A stretch of 64,000 bases of DNA. Origin: Trachythela sp. YZ-2020. Its lineage: Eukaryota; Cnidaria; Anthozoa; Malacalcyonacea; Clavulariidae. The number at the start of each line of letters is the position of its first letter. Position 1 is the stretch's first letter. The notes below the pieces were generated by a model. It was not told the DNA's origin and made no database searches. It worked only from the letters and a program-made list of their open reading frames with translations. The stretch is taken from the NCBI GenBank assembly GCA_016169945.1, contig JADLSH010000282.1, positions 186,001 through 250,000 on the forward strand, written 5' to 3'. This document shows, one piece after another, positions 51,563-61,701 of the stretch. The position numbers and the translations under genes were made by a program.

Positions 51563-52021
51563 TTACATTTTATTTCTTCTTCTTTCTCTTTTTTTTACTT
51601 GCTTCTTTTTTGCTTTTTTCTTAGTTACCCTCTTAGTTACTTTTTTGTTACTTTCTACATTAATTTTTACATCATCATCATCACTACTTTCTAATATCCC
51701 ACATTCGCCTCTACAAGGTATAAATTCTTCTTCGATACTTTCTGAAATTTTTGGTTTAAATGTAACCCTTGTTAACTTATCATACAAAGTAGTTTTTCCA
51801 TCACGCTGTTTTTGTAATAGCTCATCTAGGTTGTTTTGCATAATACTTTTTAAAAAATTATCACCTTTGCTTTTTTCAACCATAAACTCGGCAACCATAA
51901 TATGGTGTGTAAGTGGCATTTTGTTTAGTCTAACAAGATTGTTAAAATCATCATCACTTCCATCATCATCACTTTCAACTTGGTACTCCACATCATGGTT
52001 TAAAAAATTTATATAATCCAT
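51563..52021 (-). CDS. Acidic-to-basic hypothetical protein (152 aa)
   Basis: N-terminal region acidic (ESDDDGSDDDF), middle helical (HHIMVAEFMVEKSKGD), C-terminal 35 residues almost all Lys/Arg (KKVTKRVTKKKAKKKQVKKR). The basic tail could bind packaged DNA as a core or histone-like protein; that is inference. TTTAATAA precedes the start. Confidence 0.68.
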   Translation of the reverse strand: MDYINFLNHDVEYQVESDDDGSDDDFNNLVRLNKMPLTHHIMVAEFMVEKSKGDNFLKSIMQNNLDELLQKQRDGKTTLYDKLTRVTFKPKISESIEEEFIPCRGECGILESSDDDDVKINVESNKKVTKRVTKKKAKKKQVKKRERRRNKM

Positions 52022-52120
52022 TTATTAAATTAATTATATAACTTTTCATTTCGTTAAACAATTTAAAAGTATAACGAAATGTTTGGTTTGGAATGTAAGT
52101 AATTCTTTATAATGTATGTG

Positions 52121-52456
52121 TTAAACCATTAATTTCAAAAGCTCCTCAGCTGTAAGCATTTCATTTGGGTCATCTTCTTCAATTTTTAATGCTTCCTCAA
52201 GTGTGCATAGTACCTTACAATGACAATACTTAAAACTAGATTCTTTTGTAATGTGTATTATAACTCTTTCTGGTTGTATCACAACCATAATTACACCAGG
52301 CTCATTGTAGGTTTTAACAGTCACTGGGTGTTTGTATTTCCACTCATCTCGTATGGAAAGTCCAATGCGAACATGGGACGCAAAGGTGTCTTTGTAAAAC
52401 TTAACATGTTGTGTTATTTTTTTTAGTGCTAAGTTTTTTAAAGTATCTACAGGCAT
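52121..52456 (-). CDS. Outermost right Polinton gene with BC-box-like N-terminus (111 aa)
   Basis: The start lies where the right terminal repeat ends (TAATAAATG). Residues 4-13 read TLKNLALKKI, fitting the elongin C-binding BC-box consensus [APST]Lxxx[CSA]xxx[AILV]. A central beta-rich stretch (VTVKTYNEPGVIMVVIQPER) and a C-terminal acidic helix follow. If real, the motif would point to hijacking of a host ubiquitin ligase, but a 10-residue pattern occurs by chance. Family unknown. Confidence 0.65.
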   Translation of the reverse strand: MPVDTLKNLALKKITQHVKFYKDTFASHVRIGLSIRDEWKYKHPVTVKTYNEPGVIMVVIQPERVIIHITKESSFKYCHCKVLCTLEEALKIEEDDPNEMLTAEELLKLMV

Positions 52457-52743
52457 TTATTACACACACTTAAATTATTAATTCTTATAAAACCTTTTTT
52501 GTAAAATATTTCGTAACAATATTTTATAATACCTTATGTAACAATATTTTACAAATCTGTAACAATATTTTGTTGCGCGCGAAGCGAAGCGAAGCGACCG
52601 GTGTTGCGCAATAGTTGTGTGTGTGGTGTGCATGTGGTGTGCATGTGGAAGTGTCACGTGGTGGGGTTAATTTATTCAACTTGCGTGGGTGGGCGTATTC
52701 AATATTCGCTCAAAAGTGAGCTATAGTGCCGTATATAACTACT
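52457..52743. repeat. Polinton right terminal inverted repeat
   Basis: Inverse of 31711-32005, 287 bp, lacking 8 bp present on the left. Ends ...TATATAACTACT. Confidence 0.92.
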
Positions 52744-52749
52744 CACGTG
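52744..52749. repeat. Polinton target-site duplication, right copy
   Basis: CACGTG, identical to 31705-31710. Confidence 0.9.
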
Positions 52750-54330
52750 GATTTGGGACCTTAGCTACAGGTGTTATTAAGGCATGTTTGTATAGTGATG
52801 GGTACTGACATTGATTGATACTACATGTGACAACATTATGTACCACAGGTGCAAGATCTTCCGCGAAACGTTTGAGTAGCCAAGCCGGAATCTCGTCCAC
52901 ACCAGTCGCTTTCCTTGAATTTAAGTGTTTTAAACAACTTTTGACTTGACCAATTGAGGGCAGAGGTGGCGGTGTTTCTTTAAGCAGGTGATTTACTTCA
53001 TCAACGTCCAATTTATTTTCGTTTCTCAGATTTTCCCAAGGTTTAGTAAACACAGATTGTAGTTTTTCAGCTGCCTCTTCAGTTTCTATTTCAGGGGTGT
53101 GCACCCTGGAGTTTGTAGCATTGTTCGCTCCAATAAGAGCATTGATTGTCTTATACCACTTTGCTGGATTAGATGAGCGGAAGTCTTTTGCTTTAGAATT
53201 GTAATACCTGACTTTGGCTTCTGATATTAATCTACGAACAGACTCGCATAATTGATTGTACCGAGCTGTATCACCGCGGGAAAATTCTCGTTGTCGCTGT
53301 TTGATTTTAGTTTTAATGTAGCTAGTCATCCACGGTTTATCGGATTGATGGACCCGAACTGTTTTCTCAGGAATTGTTTCTTCAATTATCTCCGTCAAGG
53401 TGGAACTGAAATTCTTCACTTTCTCATCTATGTCTTGAGCTTCGTACACCATTGTCCAGTCTTCCTGAATAATCTTCAAACTAAGAGCATTGAGATTTCC
53501 AGTTGTCAAGTGCCTAATTCGTTTGGAATTGGCCGGCGTCTTCTGCTGCTCCTTTGGAGTCAGGAGTAGACATTGATGGTCAGAGCGGCCAATTGGAGGT
53601 AGGTGCTGAACTGGGTTGAACCTACTATGCATGTTAGTATAAAATTGATCCAGAATGTTATTGCCTCTCGTTGGAGCTGTCACATGTTTTTTTAAGTCAA
53701 AACGATTACATAGGCGACTTAAATTTAATTTATTAAAATCACCTGCAATTACAATTCCGCATGATGGTCTATCAATTAGGAAGCTATCAAGGCAGGTTGT
53801 AAGGTATTCGATAATGTCATTATTGTTCTCAGCAGGTTGCCCCGGAGGATGATACACCACTTCAACAATTATTGAACTATATGGTCTTGGGGTTCTAGGA
53901 GGCTTCAGTAATAACCATAGCACTTCTTTGTCGCTGGTTTCTGTTGTCATCAAGCGAGTAGCCGGAATACTAGAGTGTACATATGTGAGCACCCCGCCAC
54001 CAATGGTGGCTCTGTCCAAGCGAAAGTTTTTGAACATAGGGCCAATCGTTATTGCAGATTCAGGAATGGCTTCGTTCAACCAGGACTCAGTGAATAAAAC
54101 TACTTCTGGTTTATTTATATATAGCAACAACAGCAGATAGTTCGTCTGTTTTATTAGTTATGTGACATGCATTTAATAGTAGAAAGGTAGGGAGCTTGGA
54201 TTTCGAGGAATGCGGGACGACAGTAGGAATTTCAATAAGGTTATATCGGCTCCTTCTTATCGTGTTATTTGGTCCCGAGATCAAACTAACGTCTCTTACG
54301 TGGGACGTGAGTTCGTTAGGGGCCAAGTTT
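52750..54330 (-). pseudogene. LINE, endonuclease half (5' part of the element interrupted by the Polinton)
   Basis: A minus-strand frame of 463 codons begins with the AP endonuclease: VLFTESWLNEAIPES (catalytic Glu), IVIAGDFNKLNLSR, and IGRSDHQCLLLTP (SDH). A linker follows, then the first RT block (LNSRKATGVDEIPAWLLKRF and ALITPVAKVPNPR) up to the insertion point. The very start is shifted: LPTFLLLNACHITNKTDELS lies in another frame at 54130-54200, with one frameshift near 54120. Jockey/CR1-type. The rest of the protein is at 30503-31704. Confidence 0.88.
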
Positions 54331-54334
54331 GACG

Positions 54335-55215
54335 AAAAAACGGTTTTCTATGATAATCATCCGAAACTGGAACTTTTCAGGATTAAGTGTGAGATTCTGC
54401 TCCTCTAAGGTCTTCAGCAACTTCTCAAGCCTGTCATCATGCTCAGCTTGATTCTTTCCGTGTACAATAATGTCGACCGATATATTATGCACACCTTCGG
54501 AATCACAAATTGCATCACCAACATGATACTGGTAATATTTTGAAGCATTATTCATACAAAAGATTAGACGGGTATAACGATAATTTCCTTTGGGCGTGAC
54601 GGTCGTTGGTATTTCTCTTGATCTCTCATCAAGTTCCAACTGGTGGTCCCATTATTTCAGATCCAACTTCGAGAAGATTTTACTACCATTTATATCATGC
54701 AGAATATTATCTACTGTGGGAATGGAAAACTTTTCTCTAACAATCGCTTCGTTTTCGCTTGTCCTTTTACTTTCTCTATAATACTTTGCTCTTCCAATTT
54801 GTCTCACTTTTTTTTCAACTTTGGACTGTAATCCATATGGAATCCTACGAGCTTTTTATGCTACTGGTTTAACATTGGTGTCTAAGTTTATCTTCAGCTG
54901 TTTGTCCTTTAACTTTCCAATCCCTGTGAAGCACCTCCAATATTTCTCCATCCTGTTTCTGAATGAATTATCATCTTCCACAAAGTTAACACTCTCTGAT
55001 GTTGCAGCTTGCGGTCCAATCTTTAGGACTTCCAAGTGAACAGCAGTTTTTATTCTAAGTAATGGCTTACCAGTACCTTCGATGACAATGAAATCAGCTT
55101 CTTTCACTTTCTTTTCTTGACAAACAACATTATCAATGAATTTCCCTTCTACTTTCAGGGGCTTGCTTGAACCGTATGCATAAATCTGTGTTGCTGTTTT
55201 CTCGGATTTACACTA
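54335..55215 (-). pseudogene. Ty3/gypsy pol remnant (protease and RT start)
   Basis: On the minus strand I see the protease end (EADFIVIEGTGKPLL, then TAVHLEVLKIG), the linker KARRIPYGLQSKVEKKV-type region, and RT motifs ILHDINGSKIFSKLDLK (A, followed by an in-frame stop), VTPKGNYRYTRL, VDIIVHGKNQAEHDDRL (degenerate catalytic box) and LTLNPEKFQF. It then joins the LINE at about 54335. Stops and frameshifts throughout, no LTR seen. Dead fragment. Confidence 0.8.
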
Positions 55216-55224
55216 TCTACTAGA

Positions 55225-55971
55225 AATACATGCATGCTGAATCCCCTCGCCCATTTGATCCAAACAATTTACTCCCAAAAGTTATTGTAATATGAAGTAC
55301 TGAATCGACCACTGTAACCATGGTAACACGCAACACTCTATATTTCCTTTATTTTAATTTGTAAAAAATATTGATATTTTGTACTTTTAACTATAAAATT
55401 ATCATTTATCAATTGCCCAACTATATAAAGTGGGTATGCTATTATGCACTCTTTTAGCTTTGATTTACTGTAACATTCAACCTTAGACGTTCAATGAAGT
55501 TTTTGAGATTTAATATGTTTTTTATTTTTCTATAACGTATTTGAATCAATACTAGAATACTTTTAAGATCAATCAATGCTATATTGACCACACAGAATGA
55601 TCTACGCATTTTCAAATTCACAAACTATACTGTATGCTATAAATCGGCAAAGCGAGTATGCAAAATAGACACTTAGCCGTTTTAAAACGCTCCTTTCTCG
55701 GTCTTTCAACTGTTTTTCTTATCGATTTGTCCTCTATACTTTATCTTGTTTTGGATACTTTTTGATTTGTATTTATTATGTCCTGACCCCAGAGTATTAT
55801 AAAATGAGTGCAAAATTATTTTTGAAAAGAGTTTGCAAAATGGCAGTCTTCTTTCTGTCTGAACTCGCGCACGCGCATAACTTAAAAAACCCTCCATGAC
55901 AAAAAAAGGCGGACAACTTTGCATTCCGCTATGTTTTCACATACCCGGGTGTGAATATCCGAGCGGAATTA
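55225..55971 (+). repeat. Arm 1 of the fold-back repeat family
   Basis: Same sequence family and orientation as 58141-58915 (from AGAAATACATGCATGC through CCATGGTAACACGCAACACT to GAGCGGAATTA). No coding capacity recognised. Confidence 0.75.
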
Positions 55972-56913
55972 GTACCCTCGCACGGCGCCTCGCGCCGGCT
56001 CGGGGATAATTTTCTTCGAGTTTCTTCTAACAGGATTTTGGAATACTTCGAAACTTTGACCGTACTCGGACTCGAAGAAAACCTGGACACTAGAATGAAA
56101 ATCCGGACTCGTCTTTGAGAGGAACCGGATTCGAAACTGGATTCGGAATTGCGAGAACCCGCAGTAGTTTAAGGATGAATAAACAATAACCTCTAATAAT
56201 ATACGTCGGATACGTGTCAAATTTGATAATTCGTGCATTTTCGTTCTCGCGCGGGTACTCTACTATAGTTCGAGACCTAAAATCCGTCTCAAACTAAGAA
56301 TTTCTTGACTGTGAAGAGCCAGCAAGAGGTGGAAACAAGTGGAAAAAGGTATAACATTATTCACAGATAAAAACAGCTGGTAATAATATGTTCGCCTTTA
56401 ATTTATAGGCCGAGGTTTGTTAGTAGGTAGAGAAGAGGGGTTATACGGCGGGTGGTGCAGGTGGTGCACTCAGCACCACCTATGACGTCATCATTTCTTA
56501 AGAATTTTAATTTATTCAGGCTCATGTTAACATTTTGGAACCGCCGCCGTTTGTTTATCTACAGTTTTTTTAGTTTATTAATACTAAGAATAGGAATGAA
56601 CTAGCGCTCGGTATATATTCACTTAAGTTTCCTAATACTTGTGGGACGTAGGTAATGACATCATACGCATGCGCATTAACACAATTTGTAAAATGTAGAG
56701 GGTTATGTTTAGTTTACTCTGAGGTCAATTTATTTATGTTTAGTTCACTCTGAGATCAATTTATTTCAGCTTACCACAGTGCTAATGGCTTTTCTTGGCA
56801 TTTTTGCGAGTCCCGTAGAATTACTCATTCACGGGACGTTGTTGCGGGACATATTTAACAAGTCCCGCTCGAAGGGACGCGTTGGGGACGTCTTGCGGGA
56901 CATATTTAGGGCG

Positions 56914-57185
56914 TGCCGGGGTCCCGTTCGAAGGAATGTATAGGTATCGCCATGGAACAGTCTTACGGGACGTCGAGACGCGTTAAGATGCGTCCCGTAG
57001 CGAGGTCCCGGGGTCCCGTTCGAAGGAACTTATAGGTATCGCCATGGAACAGTCTTACGGGACGTCGGGACACGTTATAGATGCGTCCCGTAGCGACGTC
57101 CCGGGGTCCCGTTTCACAAAATGTGTAGCTCTTGCCATGGAACAGTCTTACGGGACATCGGGACGCGTTAAGACGCGTCCCTTAC
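56914..57185. repeat. Tandem repeat, three copies of about 92 bp
   Basis: Units begin at 56921, 57013 and 57106 (GTCCCGTT...), each holding GCCATGGAACAGTCTTACGG and the palindromic pair ACGGGAC / GTCCCGT. Shorter decayed versions run upstream from about 56810. Satellite-like and non-coding. Confidence 0.85.
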
Positions 57186-58915
57186 TAATTCCGCTCGGAT
57201 ATTTACGCCCGGGTATGTGAAAACATTGTGGAATGCAAAGTCGTCCGCCATTTTTTTTGTCATGGACAGGACAGGACTGGATCTTTTCGTAAGTTATGCG
57301 CATGCGCAATTTCAAGCCGAGAGAAAACTGGTAACTAGCAACATCATGATTGGCTAAGACAACGATTTTGTTTTTATATGTATACGTCAGAAAAATAACT
57401 GCCATCTAGGTATTTTATTTTTGGCATTGATATGAAAACTTTTTTCAAGTCGGGACATATTAATTCAGACAAATATTAAGTCTCCAAAACAAGATAAATG
57501 AAAATTTTTTAGAGGACTTTCACTTACTAAAGTCAATAGGAAAATAAATCAGTCGAAAGGCCGAGAAAGGAGAGGATTTTCGAGTTTTAATGCGTTTTAA
57601 ACGGGTAAGTGTTTATTTTGCATACTTGCTTTTGCAGTTTTGCCGTCAATTGGCATGCACTACAGTTTGTGGTTTTGAAAATGCGTTGTTCATCCTGTGG
57701 TCAATAACAACATTGACTAATCTTAAAAATTGTTTTAGTATTCAAATGCGTTATATAGAATAAGAAATAACATATCTTATCTCAAAAAGTTAATAGTATA
57801 AAAATGCTGTTAAAAAACAGTTGAAGTTTTATGACAATTTCGAAACGTTTTGTGAGATGTCTAAGATTGAATTTTAGAGTAAATCAAAGCTAAAAGAGTA
57901 CAAAATAACATACCTACTTTATATAGTTGGGCAGTTGGTAATTTTATAATTAAAAGTACAAATCTTATCACTATTTTACCAGTTTGTACAGAAAAGAAAA
58001 GAAATATACAGTATTACAGTGTTCGCTTGCGTGTTACCATGGTTACTTCATGTTACAATAACTTTTGGGATGTTCGGGAGAATAATTGTTTGGTTCTAAT
58101 GGCGATTGGCGAGGGGATTCTGCATGTATGTATTTCTAGTTTATTAGAAATACATGCATGCAGAATCCCTTCGCACATTCGAACCAAGCAATTATGCTCC
58201 TCAAAAGTTAAAGGAACATGAAGTATTGAGTCGATCACTGTACCATGGTAACACGCAACACTATATATTTCTTTGTTTTTATTTTACAAATGGTAAAATA
58301 GTCGGATAAGATTTGTACCAATTGACGAACTTTTTAAAGTAGGTATGCTATTATGAACTCTTTTAGCTTTTGATTACTGTAAAATTCAACCTTAAACGTT
58401 TCACAAAAAGTTTCGAAATTTTAAATAAAACCTCAACTGTTATTCGAACAGAATTTTTAAACTTTGCGTTTGTCTTTGAAATAAAGTATTCTAGATTTAA
58501 TATATATGTTGTTTCTTATTCTATAACGTATTTGAATTAATACTAAAATATGTTGTATTAATAACACAGGATGACCTACGCATTTTCAAATTCACAAACT
58601 ATACTGCATGCCGATACGGGAATAGCCAGTATGAAGAAGAGACACTTACCCGTTTAAAACGCTTTAAAACTCGAAAATCGAGTCCTTAAAGTCCTCAAAG
58701 AATTTCATTTATCTTGTTTTGGAGACTTTATTTGTCCGTATTATACGTCCCGACTACCGAGGACAAAACTATTTTGTTAAAAAAGTTTGGAAAATGGCAA
58801 TTAAGTTTGTGACGTATACATTAAAAAACAAATTATTTGTTTTAGCCAATCATGAGGTTGCTAGTTACCAGTTTTCTCTTGGCCTCAACTCGCGCATGCG
58901 GAGCGGAATTAATAC
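57185..58915. mobile_element. Large fold-back (palindromic) element, about 1.7 kb
   Basis: The left arm (57185-58138) and right arm (58141-58915) are inverted copies meeting at about 58139 (TGTATTTCTA...TAGAAATACATG). Matching landmarks include GTGTTACCATGG, CGCATTTTCAAA, ATAAATGAAA and TTGCTAGTTACCAGTTTTC. The ends read CTAATTCCGCTCGG and GGAGCGGAATTA. The left arm has an additional segment (57198-57300) that is missing on the right but present in arm 1 at 55905-55965. No transposase. Confidence 0.75.
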
Positions 58916-58929
58916 CCCTCGTGTGGCGC

Positions 58930-59980
58930 TTCGCCCCGACTCGGGGATACTTACAAAATGGTTAAACAAATTGGTTATATACACGCAATGAATCAGAAAC
59001 CGGCTCTTGGACAAGTAACAAAGCTTGGTCTATTTAAAGGCAAGAATGTTATTGTATAGTATCAGCTGTGTTTTATATGTGCATAATATTATATCTTGTT
59101 CCACCGAGGGCTCCTGATAGTCCAGATATTCCTGCTATTCTCAGCGGTATCCCCACGTATTTAAGTGAGAATCCGATTATCATAGATCATTCATTATGCG
59201 ACCAATCTTCAATTTGAAAATATAACTACATGCGTACTTATGTTAATATGTTCATAGTAAATGTTTGAAGATGTTTTGATCTCACGAAACGTAAGCAAAT
59301 GAATTCTACTCTCCTCTATAATGTACTGGTTGAAAATCACTTGTTTTTATCTTTAAGTGAACATTTTGGCATTTTAGTAATAACTGCATGTTACGATTTA
59401 TCTTCTGTTTTATCCCGACACAGGTCGCTTACCGAAATGGAAATAAGCATTTGGGTATTCAGCTGGATCGTCGGGCAATTCACCCGGACCCTTTTTTTTA
59501 TATAAACAATATTTTAATTTTACATTTGTCCCAAGAGCACATTGCTCATCATGGGGTCTGCATGCCGGATTTTCACCTGTACGATAGAGAAAAATGTAAT
59601 TTTTTATCTACCTTGTCCACAGGCGTTTTATTAATTGGAGCGGGCTGGAAAAATTAGGGAGCGCACGCACGGGCAGCATGATAAATGCGGGAAATGCCTG
59701 CTGAATAATGTTTTGTTTTCGGACAAAAGTGTCAATTACTGGGAAATCCTGAAAAATCTGGCTGAAATGTAGCCCATTCTTACATAAAGCAATACATTTT
59801 CGTATTTTTACTTTTTGCTGGGTATATTTTAATAGTTATTGTTGAAATATGATCCATATGAATTGTCATATGAAACGTTGAAAGTCCTGAAACGTCTTGT
59901 CCTTTCTTGCTCATCACATCTCCATGGCCGAAGACACCGGAAAAACGCACTCAAAATGCAAAGGCTCAATCAATGATAAA
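58930..59980. other. No gene recognised
   Basis: AT-rich sequence. Short open frames at 59299-59505 and 59388-59657 overlap in two frames with no recognisable domain. Confidence 0.4.
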
Positions 59981-59984
59981 AAGA

Positions 59985-60480
59985 TGATGATGATAAACTT
60001 TATTTAACCACGCTAACATTGTCAACTAAAGCCGGTTTCCACAATGGGCGTGTAAAACATTAACAAATTATTACAAGTAAAAGAAAGAAATAGGAAATAA
60101 TTAGCATACAAATATAAAACATGTCATACAATGATTATACTATTTACAAGAATCATGTCATTTTAGCAAAATATTTTCAATTTTAGAGGCAGCCTTTCTC
60201 TTATATTTTCTGGTAGAGAGTTCCATATGGAGGCTCCATCATACATAAACTCTTTTTCATATTGTTCGTATTTGGCTTTTGCAAACGCATGGTACTTGAG
60301 ATGACTGGCATGGTAGTTTAATATTTCCGTTTTGAAAGAAAATAATTCATTAACTAAGACAATTTGGCTTCATGTTATTAAGTGTTTTAAACATATTCTG
60401 TTTGAACAAAAGATGTTGTTCCCATCCTAATATATTCAATACAGTTTGTTGATATACTTCTGTTGTGAAGCTTTTGCAGA
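59985..60480 (-). pseudogene. 3' end of a CR1/L2-like LINE
   Basis: The minus strand encodes EKEFMYDGASIWNSLPENIR, the C-terminal signature of these LINE proteins, followed by a stop, a 3' UTR and an (ATC/GAT)n tail at about 59983-59996. Related to the fragment at 5.6-6.3 kb. 5'-truncated. Confidence 0.75.
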
Positions 60481-60822
60481 ACGTATGGATTGGATTTCAC
60501 AAAATACAAGGTTGAATTATAGAATGGTACAGCGATATGAGTGTCTCGTAATCAACACATTCTTTTATGCGTTTGAGAGCAAATAATCCTGACTACATTT
60601 TCTTACGTATAGTACATGCATTGCTTTCCCACTAAATACAGATTTTCATTAACGTATTTTCACGCTTTGGAATACTTGTTTAGCACCAATCAGTTGAAAT
60701 TGAATTTTTACAACGTTCGATATCAGTTTCTTTGCCATCAGCCATTTTCAAAGGTTTTCTAAATCCGAATTTACTGCATGTTCAAATATCACTTAAACAT
60801 ACAATATATAACCTGAATAATG

Positions 60823-61701
60823 TCATCGTTCAAACAGTGATGTCAAGAAATCTTCGCACAAGATGATTTCTGGTTTAGGAAGCGCTTGATATTTTTTGCT
60901 TTGATCCAAAAAAGAATGCTCCAGTGCTTCATGAGCATAAGGTCTATCATCAACGTTATGACTGATCAACCATGAAACAAACTGTCGAGCATCAAGATTG
61001 TCAAGTTTGTCCAAGTTTTCAGGGTTTCCTGTCAAGATATTCCTCATACGATCATGCACAGACGAACCGAAAGGATGTTCACCTTCGGTTAAAATGAAGA
61101 AAGCAATCATACCCGTAGATTGAACATCAGATTTCTTCTTATAACGTCCTCTCCTTTCTTGATTTCCTGCTTCGATAACTTCAGCAGGCATCCAGCCTTG
61201 CGTTCCTTTCGCATAAGTATTTACTGTGGTTTCACCTTCATTCAAAACACGACTTAGCCCAAAGTCTGCCAATTTCATGTGACCTTCTACATCAACCAAT
61301 ATATTTAATGGTTTGAGATCTCTATGTAATATTCCTTGACCATGAAGAATTTCAAGTCCAAATAATATTTCTTTGATCATTCTTGGACCTTGTTCTTGCA
61401 GGTGTTTACAATCTCGGGAATGAACGTATTCCTTCAATGTTTCTTCACAGAGATCCAAAATAAGATACATGAAGTTGTCGTCCTTGAGAAAATGTTGATA
61501 GCTCAAAATATATGGTGATTTCTTTGTGTCAATGAGACTCAAGATTTCTCTTTCATTTTCATCGGCAGCTTCACACAACACCCTCTTAACAGCCACTTCA
61601 CTGCCATCTTCCATGATACCAACATAAACTGTCGTGCCATATGAACCATTCCCAAGGGACAACTGTTTCTCCGCGGCAAAGTATTGTACCGGTGGTCCAA
61701 C
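60823..61701 (-). CDS. IRE1/RNase L-type protein kinase, last exon
   Basis: The exon starts at 61701 after a polypyrimidine tract and TTTAG acceptor and ends with a stop at 60823. Upstream exons were not found. Kinase motifs: Gly-rich loop LGNGSYGTTVYVG, Lys in VAVKRVL, HRDLKPLNIL, LADFGLSR, and a GTQGWMPAEV activation-segment end. LCEETLKEYV and ILTEGEHPFGSSVHDRMRNI resemble the kinase domain of IRE1 and RNase L rather than ordinary Ser/Thr kinases. In those proteins a KEN ribonuclease domain follows; here the protein ends about 30 residues after the kinase, so the nuclease is absent. All catalytic residues are present. Role unknown: stress or defence signalling is conceivable by analogy. 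Confidence 0.82.
   Translation of the reverse strand, partial: VGPPVQYFAAEKQLSLGNGSYGTTVYVGIMEDGSEVAVKRVLCEAADENEREILSLIDTKKSPYILSYQHFLKDDNFMYLILDLCEETLKEYVHSRDCKHLQEQGPRMIKEILFGLEILHGQGILHRDLKPLNILVDVEGHMKLADFGLSRVLNEGETTVNTYAKGTQGWMPAEVIEAGNQERRGRYKKKSDVQSTGMIAFFILTEGEHPFGSSVHDRMRNILTGNPENLDKLDNLDARQFVSWLISHNVDDRPYAHEALEHSFLDQSKKYQALPKPEIILCEDFLTSLFER

Larger units (their letters stand above)
31711..52743. mobile_element. Complete Polinton (Maverick) element, 21,033 bp
   Basis: Bounded by inverted repeats of about 290 bp with termini AGTAGTTATATAC and its complement, and by CACGTG duplications. It encodes 29 apparently intact genes including the Polinton core: protein-primed PolB, retroviral-type integrase, packaging ATPase and capsid candidates. 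Genes are packed in alternating strand blocks with hairpins at block ends. No frameshift or stop was seen in any core gene, which with near-identical termini suggests a young and possibly active element. Distinctive cargo: a collagen-like fibre, two BRO-N proteins and a cluster of small zinc and membrane proteins. The adenovirus-type protease found in many Polintons was not recognised. Confidence 0.95.

Noticed and set aside
31711..52743. Integrated giant-virus or baculovirus fragment (because of BRO-N and A32-type genes)
   Set aside because: TIRs, 6-bp duplication, integrase and protein-primed PolB define a Polinton.
56914..57185. Regular repeats considered as a CRISPR array
   Set aside because: Contiguous 92-bp tandem units without unique spacers, no cas genes, eukaryotic setting.
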